Source: Roseateles sp. SL47
GTDB lineage: Bacteria > Pseudomonadota > Gammaproteobacteria > Burkholderiales > Burkholderiaceae_C
Length of the DNA stretch: 64,000 bases
Assembly: GCF_026625885.1 (NCBI RefSeq)
Contig: NZ_CP113068.1
Coordinates: 5,828,001 to 5,892,000, forward strand
Reading direction: 5' to 3'
A model generated the notes under the pieces. It saw nothing but the letters and a program-made list of their open reading frames with translations, ran no database searches and was not told where the DNA came from. Of the stretch, positions 37,173 to 48,746 are shown piece by piece (within the stretch, counting starts at the first letter, position 1; each line of letters starts with the position of its first letter). A program made the translations under genes and the position numbers.

Positions 37173-40166
37173 TCAGTGCGCGTTCGGCAAGTTGCGGTCC
37201 GACCAACGGGCGGCGTAATCCGGACTTTCGGGCAGAAAGTCGACCAGCAGGTGGGCGCACACCCACAGCACTTTGCCCAGATCCCGCCGGCGGGACAAGA
37301 CATGGCCTTGCGGATCACCTGCCGGTGCATCGCCGCTGTCCGGGCTGGTGCCGTCCGCCGTGTCTTCGGGGGCCTCTTCCGGCAGCGAATCCGCCGAGCC
37401 GTCGGCCAGCCAGGACATCGGCCCCACCAGTTCCACCAGCCCGCTGTCCAGCCGCTCGGACGACACCGTCAACACCCCCACCGTGGTGTGCGGCCCCCAA
37501 TCGGGGGTCACGCCAGCGGAGTAGGACGACAGCGGAAAGGCCAGCACATATTTCCAACGGGTGCCCGACAGTGCGGCACCGTGCGGGCCACCGTCGTCTT
37601 CGGAATAGAGATAGGCGGCCTCGTGCTGGCTGTCACTGAGCTGCGGATCCACATACATCACCGGCAATGACCGCTTGAATGCGGCGCCGATCACGCCCTC
37701 GCCCAGTGGCACCACCAGCGGATGGTGCGGCACCACATAGTCCTTGCCCGGCGAGAGCACCAGGCTCTGCACCAGATCATGGCGGGACTCGTCGTAGGTG
37801 AACATGGCGATCTCGGCATCGTCCAGCCCGTGCCCGGCCGAGCCAACGCCGTTGAGCACATCGCGGAACTCGCTCTCCCAGGCCCGCAGCGGGCCTTCGT
37901 AGGCAGCCATCGTCTCCCGGCTCAGCAGGATGGCCCGCATGGCCAAGGTGCGGCCACGGATGCGGGTGGTGTCCTGAAGCGGAACGGCGGGGCGGAACGG
38001 CTCCACCCGCCAGCGCACGTCATAACGGTGGCCCACCATCGGAAAACTCACCCGCAGTTCCCACACGTCTTCGCCGATCTGGGAGAGATGGCCGGACTCA
38101 TGCGCGGTCAGTTCCGCATCATTGACCCACTCGCCTTCAGTCCCGTGCTCATGGAACTGCAGATAGTCGTCCAGCGGCGTGGCTGGATAGGTGCTCCAGC
38201 GCATCACCTGCACAAAGGGCTTGAGCGGATAGTGTCCGCCCGGCAACTGCACCCGCAGCACCAGTTGGCGCAGAGGTGCGCGCACCACATAGGACGTCAC
38301 TTCCAGCTCGGCCAGTCGCACACGGGGGCGCCGGGCCTGGGCGCTGGTGGCCTTGCGACGCTGCAGCGCCTCACGCTCGCAGGCCGCCACGGTTTCCCAG
38401 CGTGTGATGGCGTAGGTGTTGAAGCACTTGTAGCGGTAGCCGTAGTCCACGGCCGGGCCGGTCAACCGACGCCCGACATGGATGCCGGCCCGCACCCGCT
38501 GCACGGGGCCCTGCGGCCGGTCCACCCATTGGTAACCGGCGCTCTTGGAGGTCTCATTCAGCTCGATGGTGTTGTGGGAGATGCGCCCCAGCGACACCGA
38601 GCAGACCACCGGCACCACCTGCGTGGGCAGCGGCCGCTCAAACCAGTGTTGGCTGACATCGGTCTGCACCACGGCCACGCCGGTGGCATCCACGCCGACC
38701 GCATGCCGCACCGTGTCGATCCACTGGCCCTGCCGCTCGGCGGCACGCCGATGCACCCGGGCCTTGTGCATGTCGATGCCGTGAATCTCCTTCTTGCCAC
38801 GTGCGATCTCATGCACCGGGGCGCCGCCGCCCGCACCGAAATGGATGGACCGGAAGGACATGCGCCCGGTCTCCAGGATGTCGATCAGATTGACCGAGTT
38901 CCGGCCGGACTCCGAATGCGTCACACCGCCGCTGCCGGCGGCCAGCACGGCGATTTCGCCTTCGGTGTGATGGTCGATGGAATAGCCGAGCCGGCCAAAG
39001 GCGGCGTAGTGCTTGTGGCCGTGCAGGATCAGGTCCACATCGCACCGGTTGAGTTCCTTGAGCACCAGCCCCGCATTGCGCAGCACCAGAAACGGCTCAA
39101 ACGACGTCAGGCCTTCCGCGATGGAGGCTTCAGGAATGGGCAGCGGATGGTGGTGCAGCAGCGCGATGCGCGGCACAAACGGGCGCGCACCCGGGGCCTC
39201 GCGCAGGTTCAGCATCTGCGCTTTGAGCTTGGTCACCTCGCGCGCATTCACATTGCCGGTGGCCAGGCGCATGGCGTCATTGCTGTCGAGATAGACCAGC
39301 ACCACCTCCTGCGGGTCGTCGCTGCGCAGCAGGTCGATGCGATAGCCGCTGTCCTGCCGGGCGATGAAGCGCTTGGCGGAGGTCCACCACTTGCGGGCGT
39401 ACAGCGCCGGCGTCATGCGCAACCGCAGCAGGCAGCGCACGGGGAACGAACTGCGGCGATAAGCCAGATAGGAGGGCATGGCCGCTGGCAGCTCAAAAGC
39501 CCCCTGACCAAACACCGCCCCAAAATTGGTGGAGAACGGGCGGAATTTCAGATTGCCCCAGGGGCCGCAGTCATGATTGCCGGGCACACAACGCAGTTGC
39601 ACCTCCCGGGGCGATCCGGTTTCGCGGTTCAGGCGGTTCAAGGTCTCCAGCAGCGATTGGAATTCCTTGTGGGCGGCGGCCAGCATGAACAAGCCACCGT
39701 GGTCCACCAGATCTCCGGTACACACCACCAGATCCGGCCGCTCCCGCCGCGCCAGTTCACCGACATAGTTCCACACCGACTCGTCGAAATGATGGCCGAA
39801 GTGAACATCCGACAGGTGGAAGATGCGAAACGGCCGTGCGGCTGAAAACGTCTGCGACGCCGACGGGTCTGCCCCCGGGCCGGACATGGCGCCGGCCTCT
39901 TGCTCCGCGGCCTCCGTAGCTTCCCCTGCCGACGGGGCCAGACCGCGCGGACCGTTGGGAGCGGGCTCGGCTGCGGGCGCAGGATCTCCCACCAGCCCGC
40001 TCACCAGGCCACTCACCAAGCCGCCGACCCGCCCGGCCCATCCTTGGCCTGCGGTGGGACTGTGGGCTTGCTGTGGATGTGGATGTGGCTTGGGCTGTGT
40101 GGGCGGCCGCGACATGTCAGGCCATGGGCCGCCCTTTCGCTCTGTCACGCCTTGTTCCTGGGCCAT
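37173..40166 (-). CDS. Large multidomain metallophosphoesterase of unknown role
   Basis: 997 residues. Residues 1-110 are a Pro/Ala/Gly-rich, probably disordered stretch containing GLVSGLVSGLV. Residues 112-450 form a calcineurin-like metallophosphoesterase with all metal ligands: D120 and H122 (LSDVHFG), D152 (GDLVD), N197 and H198 (GNHD), HHH at 338-340 and HGHKH at 382-386. Residues 490-760 are beta-rich and unlike anything I can name. Residues 760-960 look like a GAF-type sensory domain (PLGEGVIGAAFKRSLPVMY ... AFPLSS). No signal peptide or membrane segment is clear. In-frame ATGs at 40115 and 39887 could be the start. The combination suggests a regulated nucleotide or phospholipid phosphatase; substrate unknown. 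Confidence 0.75.
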   Translation of the reverse strand: MAQEQGVTERKGGPWPDMSRPPTQPKPHPHPQQAHSPTAGQGWAGRVGGLVSGLVSGLVGDPAPAAEPAPNGPRGLAPSAGEATEAAEQEAGAMSGPGADPSASQTFSAARPFRIFHLSDVHFGHHFDESVWNYVGELARRERPDLVVCTGDLVDHGGLFMLAAAHKEFQSLLETLNRLNRETGSPREVQLRCVPGNHDCGPWGNLKFRPFSTNFGAVFGQGAFELPAAMPSYLAYRRSSFPVRCLLRLRMTPALYARKWWTSAKRFIARQDSGYRIDLLRSDDPQEVVLVYLDSNDAMRLATGNVNAREVTKLKAQMLNLREAPGARPFVPRIALLHHHPLPIPEASIAEGLTSFEPFLVLRNAGLVLKELNRCDVDLILHGHKHYAAFGRLGYSIDHHTEGEIAVLAAGSGGVTHSESGRNSVNLIDILETGRMSFRSIHFGAGGGAPVHEIARGKKEIHGIDMHKARVHRRAAERQGQWIDTVRHAVGVDATGVAVVQTDVSQHWFERPLPTQVVPVVCSVSLGRISHNTIELNETSKSAGYQWVDRPQGPVQRVRAGIHVGRRLTGPAVDYGYRYKCFNTYAITRWETVAACEREALQRRKATSAQARRPRVRLAELEVTSYVVRAPLRQLVLRVQLPGGHYPLKPFVQVMRWSTYPATPLDDYLQFHEHGTEGEWVNDAELTAHESGHLSQIGEDVWELRVSFPMVGHRYDVRWRVEPFRPAVPLQDTTRIRGRTLAMRAILLSRETMAAYEGPLRAWESEFRDVLNGVGSAGHGLDDAEIAMFTYDESRHDLVQSLVLSPGKDYVVPHHPLVVPLGEGVIGAAFKRSLPVMYVDPQLSDSQHEAAYLYSEDDGGPHGAALSGTRWKYVLAFPLSSYSAGVTPDWGPHTTVGVLTVSSERLDSGLVELVGPMSWLADGSADSLPEEAPEDTADGTSPDSGDAPAGDPQGHVLSRRRDLGKVLWVCAHLLVDFLPESPDYAARWSDRNLPNAH

Positions 40167-40407
40167 GGTGATTGCTTCCCTGATGCTTGGACCGTTTCGG
40201 CTTTCCTACGGCGTGATGCGCTTCCGCATGGCCCTCTGGCCCGGTCAGTGCCGCTGGGGGCCTGACGGTTCTGGCGGAGATGGCGAAAACGCCTGGGATG
40301 TGAACCATTGTGCAAGACGGGTAGCTCACTTCGTGATCCAGCTGGCGTACGAAGCACCCAGTCCTTCCTCTGGGGGACGGCACTTCTCGGCAAAAACAAC
40401 AAAGCAC
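40167..40407. other. Gene-free stretch upstream of the metallophosphoesterase
   Basis: The interval to the ppa terminator holds no open frame with coding character. I see no convincing promoter, although the metallophosphoesterase promoter must lie here if that gene is not read through from ppa. Confidence 0.5.
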
Positions 40408-40435
40408 AAACAGCAAAGGCGCCCGAAGGCGCCTT
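40408..40435 (-). terminator. Intrinsic terminator after ppa
   Basis: AAGGCGCC-CGAA-GGCGCCTT (40416-40435): an 8-bp stem with a tetraloop, followed on the minus strand by TGCTGTTTGT. It lies 32 bp past the ppa stop. Confidence 0.75.
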
Positions 40436-40467
40436 GTGTGTGATCAGCCGAGGGGCGAGGGAGTCGC

Positions 40468-41010
40468 TCAGACGGCTTGTTGAGCCTTGGCGTAGTTGGC
40501 GATGCCGTTGGTGATTTCGGCCTTGGCTTCTTCGGGGCCCTTCCAGCCCTTGACCTTGACCCACTTGCCGGCTTCCAGGTCCTTGTAGTGCTCGAAGAAA
40601 TGCTGGATGGCCTTCAGGCGCATCTGGTTGATGTCTTCGGGCTTGGTCCAGTGCTCGTAGATGGGGAGGATCTTGGTGGTGGGCACGGCCAGGAGCTTGG
40701 CGTCGCCGCCGGCTTCGTCGTCCATGTCCAGCATGCCGATCGCGCGGCAGGTCACCACCACGCCGGGGGTGAGGGGGAAGGGGGTGATCACCAGCACGTC
40801 GACCGGGTCGCCGTCGTCGGCGAGGGTCTGGGGCACATAGCCGTAGTTGCACGGGTAGTGCATGGCGGTGGTCATGAAGCGGTCGACGAACAGGGCGCCG
40901 CTTTCCTTATCGACCTCGTACTTGATCGGATCGGCGTTCATCGGGATTTCGATGACGACGTTGAACTGTTCGGGGGCCTTCGGGCCGGGGGTGACTTTGT
41001 GCAGGCTCAT
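40468..41010 (-). CDS. ppa: Inorganic pyrophosphatase, soluble family I
   Basis: 180 residues from the ATG at 41010 (MSLHKVTPG), the usual size for proteobacterial PPase; an upstream in-frame ATG at 41058 lacks similarity. The active-site signature [10 protein letters not shown] is intact, as are the FVDRF and YPCNYGYVP segments. Hydrolyses pyrophosphate in the cytoplasm. Divergent from hppA, a membrane pyrophosphatase, with 442 bp of repeat-rich DNA between. Confidence 0.97.
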   Translation of the reverse strand: MSLHKVTPGPKAPEQFNVVIEIPMNADPIKYEVDKESGALFVDRFMTTAMHYPCNYGYVPQTLADDGDPVDVLVITPFPLTPGVVVTCRAIGMLDMDDEAGGDAKLLAVPTTKILPIYEHWTKPEDINQMRLKAIQHFFEHYKDLEAGKWVKVKGWKGPEEAKAEITNGIANYAKAQQAV

Positions 41011-41110
41011 GATGTTGGACAGCGATGGGAATCCGGTAAGCCGTGATTCTAGAGGCACACGCCAGAACCCCCTCCCCCACCCCGATCACCCCGATCACCC
41101 CAATGTCTCG

Positions 41111-41213
41111 CAACGGCACGGGCCGGCCCCTGTTTCCGGAAGTCAAGGAATGAATGGCCGGCGGAGCCGGACAGAAGGGACATGGAGGAAACAGGGGCCG
41201 GCCCGTGCCGTTG
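41111..41213. repeat. Perfect 27-bp inverted repeat with a 49-bp spacer
   Basis: 41111-41137 and 41187-41213 are exact reverse complements over 27 bases. The spacer contains a smaller palindrome around GGCCGGCGGAGCCGG. No transposase is nearby and no target duplication is evident. Could be a MITE-like or REP-like element or a strong bidirectional terminator. Confidence 0.9.
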
Positions 41214-41236
41214 GTGCTGGGTGATCGCAGTAGGGG

Positions 41237-41292
41237 CCGTCCCGCAGAGCCCGTCCCGCAGAGCCAGTCCATCAGGGCCAGTCCTTGCCGTC
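41237..41292. repeat. 14-bp tandem repeat, two exact and two diverged units
   Basis: CCGTCCCGCAGAGC occurs twice in succession (41237-41250, 41251-41264), followed by two decayed units (41265-41278 CAGTCCATCAGGGC, 41279-41292). Confidence 0.75.
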
Positions 41293-41452
41293 CCCCCTGA
41301 AAGCCCTGACACCCTCGTGTCCCATCCACTGGTAAACGCCTACCCCCAGTTGCGCACCGAGATTTAGCATCGTTCTCACGGCCTGTATGTGTGCTTGCGC
41401 GCAGGACCGGCGCTGTGGGCATCAGGGCGTCTCAAAACAAAGGAGACAACAC

Positions 41453-43663
<2,211 letters not shown>

Positions 43664-43880
43664 CGGCCCCGGGGCGCCGCGCGCCCCTCCCGCAGTTCCA
43701 GGCCCCCCGGGGCCCCGGGCAAACCCTCACCCGTGGACGGAAACCGGGCGGTTTCGCCCCGCCCCGCATCAAACGCCAAGAAATACCGCGCTCAGACGGC
43801 CTGTTTGGGCTTTGAGGGAAGGTCCGCGCGCGGCAGAATCAGGCAAACTCCATCAAAGACACTCAGGGACGCTTGCCACC

Positions 43881-44738
43881 ATGACCAGCCAGGCCATCAC
43901 GCCGCGCGAACTCGACCGCCGCCGCGAAGAATTGGCCGACCTGCAACGTCAGCTCGCCGATGAAGAAGCCGCCTACGCAGCCAGCCGCACCTGGCTGCAG
44001 GCCTTCATCGAGCGGTATGTGGCCGCCCTGGGACCGCTCTACATGGAGCTGGATGCGCTGGAATCGCAGCTCTATTGCGCCATGCGCTACCTGCACGAGG
44101 CCCTGGGCCGCAACGGCGTGGACACCCGCGCCCCGGAACCGCCCCGCGCCACCGCCACGCCGCTTCTGCCACACCTGCCGCCCCGCGCGCCGCTGCCGCC
44201 GGAACCTGAAGGCGGGCTGGTGCATGTGGGCCCGCCGCCGCTCAAGACGCTCTACCGCCGGGCCGCCATGCGCCTGCACCCCGATCTGGCGCCGGACGAG
44301 ACGGAGCGCCGCCGGCGCGAACAGAAGATGATGGAAGTCAACGAAGCCTATGCCGCTTCGGACCGCCAACGTCTGGAACAACTGCTGCTGGCCGCGGGTG
44401 AAAGCCAGTTCAAGGTCAAGGGCGGTGATGCGGATGCGGTCATGGCCTGGCTGCGGCAGGCGGAGCGCAGCGTCCAGGGGCGCCTGCGTGTGGTGCAGGC
44501 CCATGCCGCGCTGCTGGTGAATCACCAGATGCATCAGCTGGGGCAAGCCATCGAACAGGCCGAACGCAAAGGCCTGCAGCCGCTGACCATCATGGCCAAT
44601 CGGCTGCGGGCCCAGATCACCGAGCGCCGCCAGGAGCTCTACATCGGCCAACGCCTGCAGCCGGAGTCCGGCATGGCGGAAGCCTTCCTGCGCCAGCGCC
44701 AGCAGCGGCTCGGCGGCGGCATCGCCGCGTCGTTCTGA
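43881..44738 (+). CDS. J-domain (DnaJ-like) protein
   Basis: 285 residues. N-terminal coiled coil (residues 10-75, Leu/Glu/Arg heptads), a Pro-rich linker (85-115) and a J domain with LYRRAAMRLHPDLAPDETE, HPD at 133-135, needed to stimulate an Hsp70 ATPase. The C-terminal half is helical. The J domain is internal and not N-terminal, unlike DnaJ. Stands alone between hppA and the MCE operon; client unknown. Confidence 0.8.
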   Translation: MTSQAITPRELDRRREELADLQRQLADEEAAYAASRTWLQAFIERYVAALGPLYMELDALESQLYCAMRYLHEALGRNGVDTRAPEPPRATATPLLPHLPPRAPLPPEPEGGLVHVGPPPLKTLYRRAAMRLHPDLAPDETERRRREQKMMEVNEAYAASDRQRLEQLLLAAGESQFKVKGGDADAVMAWLRQAERSVQGRLRVVQAHAALLVNHQMHQLGQAIEQAERKGLQPLTIMANRLRAQITERRQELYIGQRLQPESGMAEAFLRQRQQRLGGGIAASF

Positions 44739-44759
44739 ACGCGCTGGCGGGCGAGCCCT

Positions 44760-45434
44760 TTAAGCCTTGACCGGTGGGCGGGGCGTGGCGGCCGCCCACA
44801 CCAGGAGGTCCACGCCCAGCCGGTCCAGCAATTGCGCCATGGCGCGCACAGCGCCATCGGCATCGCCCCCGGCGGCTGCAGTCGCTTCGAAGGTCCGGCT
44901 CAAAATCCCGACGCGTGCAGTCAGGCGCAGGGTCACTTCACTGTGGGTTGCGCTGGAAAAACGCTGCACGCAGTCATCGAGCTCCACATTCACCACCGCC
45001 GCTGGCACGCCTTCGGCACCCGCGGCCACTGTCGCGCGGCTATTGATCTGCTTGAGGCGCTGGCTCATCAGGCTCGACAACGGCGCCGCCCAGCGGCTGT
45101 CGCGATAGCTGCGGCGGGTGTAGGGGTCGGTGTCGTCCAGCCGGTAAACCACGCCCGTGCCCAACATCAACTCCGACGCGGACACGGACTGGAGATCCAC
45201 CCGGCGCGGCAGCACCGTCTGGGCGGGCCAGACCGGTGCGGGGCCCAGGTCCAGGCTGCGGGGCGGGACGGGGCGGCTGCCGCAGGCGGCCAGCACCGGG
45301 GCCACGGCCACACAGGCCAGGCCGGTCAGCAGGCGGCGGCGATGCACCACCGGGGAAGGACCCGGGGAAGGCCCAGACGAGGCCTCCATCGTCAAAGCCG
45401 TTGTGCCGGCCACGCTGATCACAGACGCCTTCAA
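44760..45434 (-). CDS. ABC-type transport auxiliary lipoprotein
   Basis: Outer-membrane lipoprotein of the family that accompanies MCE/ABC lipid transporters (PqiC-like). Twin-Arg-like basic stretch HRRRLLTG, hydrophobic segment and lipobox LAAC. Conserved parts include PPRSLDLGP near the mature N-terminus and LVSDDW-like positions replaced by DSRWAAPLSSLMSQRL. I chose the TTG at 45434 since AAGGAG is correctly spaced and it directly follows the MCE gene stop; ATGs at 45458 and 45389 are alternatives. Last gene of the operon. Confidence 0.75.
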   Translation of the reverse strand: MKASVISVAGTTALTMEASSGPSPGPSPVVHRRRLLTGLACVAVAPVLAACGSRPVPPRSLDLGPAPVWPAQTVLPRRVDLQSVSASELMLGTGVVYRLDDTDPYTRRSYRDSRWAAPLSSLMSQRLKQINSRATVAAGAEGVPAAVVNVELDDCVQRFSSATHSEVTLRLTARVGILSRTFEATAAAGGDADGAVRAMAQLLDRLGVDLLVWAAATPRPPVKA

Positions 45435-45435
45435 C

Positions 45436-46401
45436 TCATTTCTCCTTGCGGCTCGCATCAAAACCGGCCTCTCCCGGACCTGCCGGGCCAGGCTGCGGCC
45501 CCAGAATCAGACTCTGCGGCTGGTCCCCGAGGCCTTGCGCCGCTCGCTCCAAGGCACGTGCCGCACGCGACAGATCTTCAAACAGCGCTTGTTGACGCGG
45601 CCGTTCGCCGCCGCCCACCAGCGACAGCTCCATGCGCTTGATCGACGCCTGCAACTGCGCCGCCGCTTCCCCGATCTTGTCCAGCTCGGTGGCCCGCGCC
45701 TTGTAGGCATCGACCATGTCGCCGCCCTTCTGCGCCAATTGATCCACCTGGCCGAGCGTTTTCTGGCCGGCGACAACCAGCCCGTCCGCATTCTTCACCA
45801 GCGAGGGCAAGGCCTGCGCCGTTGGATGCATCTCGTTGACCAGTTGATTCAGGCCCGCCGACGCCTCCTTCAGCTGCGCCAGCGTCTGGCTGAACTGCTG
45901 CTGGTTGGCATCGCTCAGCACCAGGTTGATGCGCTTCATCGTCTCCAGCGCATTGGCAGCCAGCTTGGGGCCGATGTCGGTGAGCTGGTCCAGGACGGAG
46001 GGGGCGAGCGGAATGCGGCGCGTCTGGAGCACGTTTTGCTGCGGGCTTTGCGGCGGGTCGCCGTCATTCAGGTCGATGAACGACAGACCGGTAATGCCCT
46101 GATAACCGAGTTTGGCCATCGTGCCGGGGGCAATCGGTGCATCGGCATCCACTTCGATGCCGACGAGAATCTGGCGCCCCTCGGCCGGATCAAAGCGGAT
46201 GCTGTCCACCTTCCCGATCACCACACCGCGCAGCTTCACCGGCGCCTTCACATTCAGGCCGGGCACACCGGCGCGTGAGACCACGGTGAAGGACTGGGTG
46301 TCGCCGCGGTCCCCTCGGAACCACAGGACCACCACCACCAGCGCGGCCCCCAGCAGCAGCACGAACAAGCCGGTGGCCAGGGCGTGGGCTTTGTTTTCCA
46401 T
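45436..46401 (-). CDS. MCE-family periplasmic substrate-binding protein (MlaD-like)
   Basis: 321 residues. One N-terminal membrane anchor (residues 8-28), then the MCE domain (GVPGLNVKAPVKLRGVVIGKVDSIRFD ...), followed by a long helical region (160-280) that in this family extends into a tube or needle. Carries phospholipids or other hydrophobic compounds across the periplasm between inner and outer membrane. Third of a four-gene leftward operon. Confidence 0.9.
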   Translation of the reverse strand: MENKAHALATGLFVLLLGAALVVVVLWFRGDRGDTQSFTVVSRAGVPGLNVKAPVKLRGVVIGKVDSIRFDPAEGRQILVGIEVDADAPIAPGTMAKLGYQGITGLSFIDLNDGDPPQSPQQNVLQTRRIPLAPSVLDQLTDIGPKLAANALETMKRINLVLSDANQQQFSQTLAQLKEASAGLNQLVNEMHPTAQALPSLVKNADGLVVAGQKTLGQVDQLAQKGGDMVDAYKARATELDKIGEAAAQLQASIKRMELSLVGGGERPRQQALFEDLSRAARALERAAQGLGDQPQSLILGPQPGPAGPGEAGFDASRKEK

Positions 46402-46436
46402 GAGATCGATCGGTTTGTGCAGAGACGGTTAAGCGG

Positions 46437-47285
46437 TCAGGCGGGCTGCGGGTCGTCCTGATGGTGCAGGGCGTCCCGATAGCTGCGGAGGTTTTCTTCG
46501 GCGCAACGCTGGACGTGGCCGAGGAAGAAATTGCGGATGAAGGGATGCTGCATCTGCACCACCTGCTCCAGCGGGCCATGGGCCACGAGCTGCTGGTCGG
46601 ACAGAACGGCGAGACGGTCCACCAGCGCAAACAGCGTGTCCACATCGTGGGTGACCATCACCACCGTGAGCGCCATTTCGCGCTTGAGGCTTTCAATCAG
46701 CTGCACAAAGCGTTTGGAACTGGCGGGGTCGAGGCCGGCGGTGGGCTCGTCCAGGAAGAGCAGTTGCGGGTCCATGATCAGCGCGCGGGCCAGCGACACC
46801 CGCTTGATCATGCCGCCGGACAGTTCGGACGGCATCTTGGTGCCGTCCTCCGGCTTCAGGCCCACCTGCTGCAGCTTTTGCATCACGAGTTCGGCGATGA
46901 GATCCTTGGGCAGCGTCTTGAGCTCCCGCAGCGGCAGCGCGATGTTGTCGAAGACGGTGAGCGCCGAAAACAGTGCGCCCTGCTGGAACAGCACGCCCCA
47001 GCGATGGCGCACCCGGGCCAGATCGGTGGCTTCGCAGTTGCCCAGCCGGTGGCCCAGCACCAGCACTTCGCCCTCGCTGGGGCGCTCCAGGCCCAGCATC
47101 AAGCGCAGCAGTGTCGTCTTGCCGCTGCCGGAGCCGCCGATGATGCCCAGCACCTCGCCGGCTTTCACATCCAGGCTGATGTCCTTGTGGATGCGTACGC
47201 CCCCCAGGACGGTGCCGACATGGCGCACCGAGATGACCACATCGTCCGACACCGGTTGCCCGGCTTCTTCACAGTTGCCACTCAT
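46437..47285 (-). CDS. ABC transporter ATP-binding protein (MlaF-like)
   Basis: 282 residues from the ATG at 47285, which overlaps the permease stop (ATGA). Walker A GGSGSGKTT, Q-loop LFQQGALFSALTV, signature LSGGMIKRVSLARALIMDP, Walker B LLFLDEPTAGLDP and the H-loop VTHD. LSGGMIKR is the form found in Mla-type lipid transport ATPases. Powers the permease encoded upstream. Confidence 0.93.
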   Translation of the reverse strand: MSGNCEEAGQPVSDDVVISVRHVGTVLGGVRIHKDISLDVKAGEVLGIIGGSGSGKTTLLRLMLGLERPSEGEVLVLGHRLGNCEATDLARVRHRWGVLFQQGALFSALTVFDNIALPLRELKTLPKDLIAELVMQKLQQVGLKPEDGTKMPSELSGGMIKRVSLARALIMDPQLLFLDEPTAGLDPASSKRFVQLIESLKREMALTVVMVTHDVDTLFALVDRLAVLSDQQLVAHGPLEQVVQMQHPFIRNFFLGHVQRCAEENLRSYRDALHHQDDPQPA

Positions 47286-48424
47286 GCCTTGAGCCCCACG
47301 TTGGAGAACATCACCGCAAAGATCGCATCCACCACAATGACCAGCGTGATGGACGACACCACCGAATCGGTGGTGCCGGCCGCCAGGCTTTCGCTGTTGG
47401 GCCGGATGCGCAGCCCGAAATGGCACGCCACAAAGGCGATCAGCACACCAAACACGGCGGATTTGGACACGCCCAGCCACAGATTGGCCACCGGCACCGA
47501 CGCCGGCAGCCCTTGCAGAAACTGCACATAGTCCAGCCCCAGGGTGGCGCGGGCCGCCAGCATGCCGCCCAGCAGCACCATGCAGCTGGTCCAGACCGTC
47601 ACCAGGGGCAAGGAGAGCGCCAGGGCCGCCATCTTGGGGAACACCAGCCGCACCGTGTGCGAGATGCCCATCACCGACAGCGCATCCAGTTCCTGCGTGA
47701 CCCGCATCACCCCGATCTGCGCGGTCATGGCCGAGCCGCTGCGCCCTGCCACCAGAATGGCCGCCAGCAGCGGGCCCAGCTCCCGCCAGACGCTGATGCC
47801 CAGGATGTTGATCACATAGATATCGGCGCCAAAGTTCTGCAACTGCCGCGCGATGAGATAGGACAGGGTGATGCCGACCAGCACCCCCACCAGCGCGGTA
47901 ATGCCCAAGGCCTGGGCGCCGCTGCGGTAGATGTGGGCGGAGATGTCGGACCAGGCAATCAGCCCCGGATGGCGAATCATGCGGCCGACATCGCGCACGA
48001 CCTGACCGAACAGGGCGATGGCCTCGATCAGATGCTCGGCGAGATTAAACAGCCCCTGGCCCAGCTTCCAGGGGCTCTCCCTGCGGTGAGGGCGGGTGAC
48101 CTTGCCCTGTTTGGCACTGAGCCGCGCAAACTGGGCCTGGAACATCGACGCCGCCGGGGCAGCCGGCCATTGCAGCTGGTCGGGTTGCTGCCGCCCCCAG
48201 GCCTGCCACAAGAGCAGCGCCCCGGTGGGGTCCATGCGGCTCACAGCGCTCAGGTCCCAGGCGACGCCAGACGCAGGCAGCGCGGACAGTTCCGCACGCA
48301 GCACTTCGACGCGCTCGCGCAGGGACAACAGAGTCCACTCCCCTTCCAAGCGGGCCTGGACCTGACCCCCATCCTGGCTGCTCAGCAGACGGGGGGTTGA
48401 ATCAATGACGGGCGCTTGCTCCAT
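47282..48424 (-). CDS. ABC lipid transporter permease with fused STAS domain (MlaE-like)
   Basis: 380 residues from the ATG at 48424. The first 95 residues look like a STAS domain (WDLSAVSRMDPTGALLLWQAWG), the job done by the separate MlaB in enterobacteria. The MlaE permease domain follows, with GITALVGVLVGITLSYLIARQL, the conserved RELGPLLAAILVAGRSGSAMTAQIG and several membrane helices. First gene of the MCE operon. An open frame continues upstream to 48739 but that part is repeat-derived. Confidence 0.92.
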   Translation of the reverse strand: MEQAPVIDSTPRLLSSQDGGQVQARLEGEWTLLSLRERVEVLRAELSALPASGVAWDLSAVSRMDPTGALLLWQAWGRQQPDQLQWPAAPAASMFQAQFARLSAKQGKVTRPHRRESPWKLGQGLFNLAEHLIEAIALFGQVVRDVGRMIRHPGLIAWSDISAHIYRSGAQALGITALVGVLVGITLSYLIARQLQNFGADIYVINILGISVWRELGPLLAAILVAGRSGSAMTAQIGVMRVTQELDALSVMGISHTVRLVFPKMAALALSLPLVTVWTSCMVLLGGMLAARATLGLDYVQFLQGLPASVPVANLWLGVSKSAVFGVLIAFVACHFGLRIRPNSESLAAGTTDSVVSSITLVIVVDAIFAVMFSNVGLKA

Positions 48425-48746
48425 GACCCGCACAGCATAACGGCCCGCAGACGCCCCATAGGCGCTTGGCGACTTCCGTTCATTGATCTGGACCAGGTGG
48501 GGGAGCCTGCAATGGGCCGGGAGGGGGGCTGCGATAGGCCGGGAGGGGGAGCCTGCGCTAGCCCGGAGGGGGGAGCGCGCAGAGGATACGAGCGCTGGTG
48601 CGAGATTTGGAGTGAGATTGGGTGCGCTCGTGGGTGCGCGAGTCGACGTGGTGCCGCTCCGGTGCCTCTGGAGTGGCGCTGTGGTGGCGCTGTGGTGGCG
48701 CTGTGCCGTGATGCCATGGCTGTGCAACATGAACCGCACAAAGCAA
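48425..48746. repeat. Low-complexity interval with tandem repeats
   Basis: From about 48500 to 48580 three imperfect 22-25 bp units rich in GGGAGG/GCCTGC follow each other (each has a GGCCGGGAGG-like core). From about 48670 to 48715 a GTGGCGCTGTGG unit is repeated three times. No coding character despite open frames on both strands; the MCE operon promoter probably lies in this interval. Confidence 0.6.

Larger units (their letters stand above)
41011..41452. other. Repeat-rich interval between ppa and hppA
   Basis: Holds a perfect 27-bp inverted repeat (separate entry), a 14-bp tandem repeat at 41237-41292 and short CCCCGATCA direct repeats near 41080-41100. Promoters for both genes must lie here; the hppA ribosome binding site AGGAGA is at 41441-41446. 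No open frame with coding character. Confidence 0.7.

Noticed and set aside
37722..39845. A 707-codon frame opposite the metallophosphoesterase
   Set aside because: The minus-strand protein has all metal-binding motifs; this one has none and is His/Arg-rich.
41111..41213. Inverted repeat considered as the ends of an insertion sequence
   Set aside because: Only 49 bp lie between the arms, with no transposase; listed as a repeat of unknown type instead.
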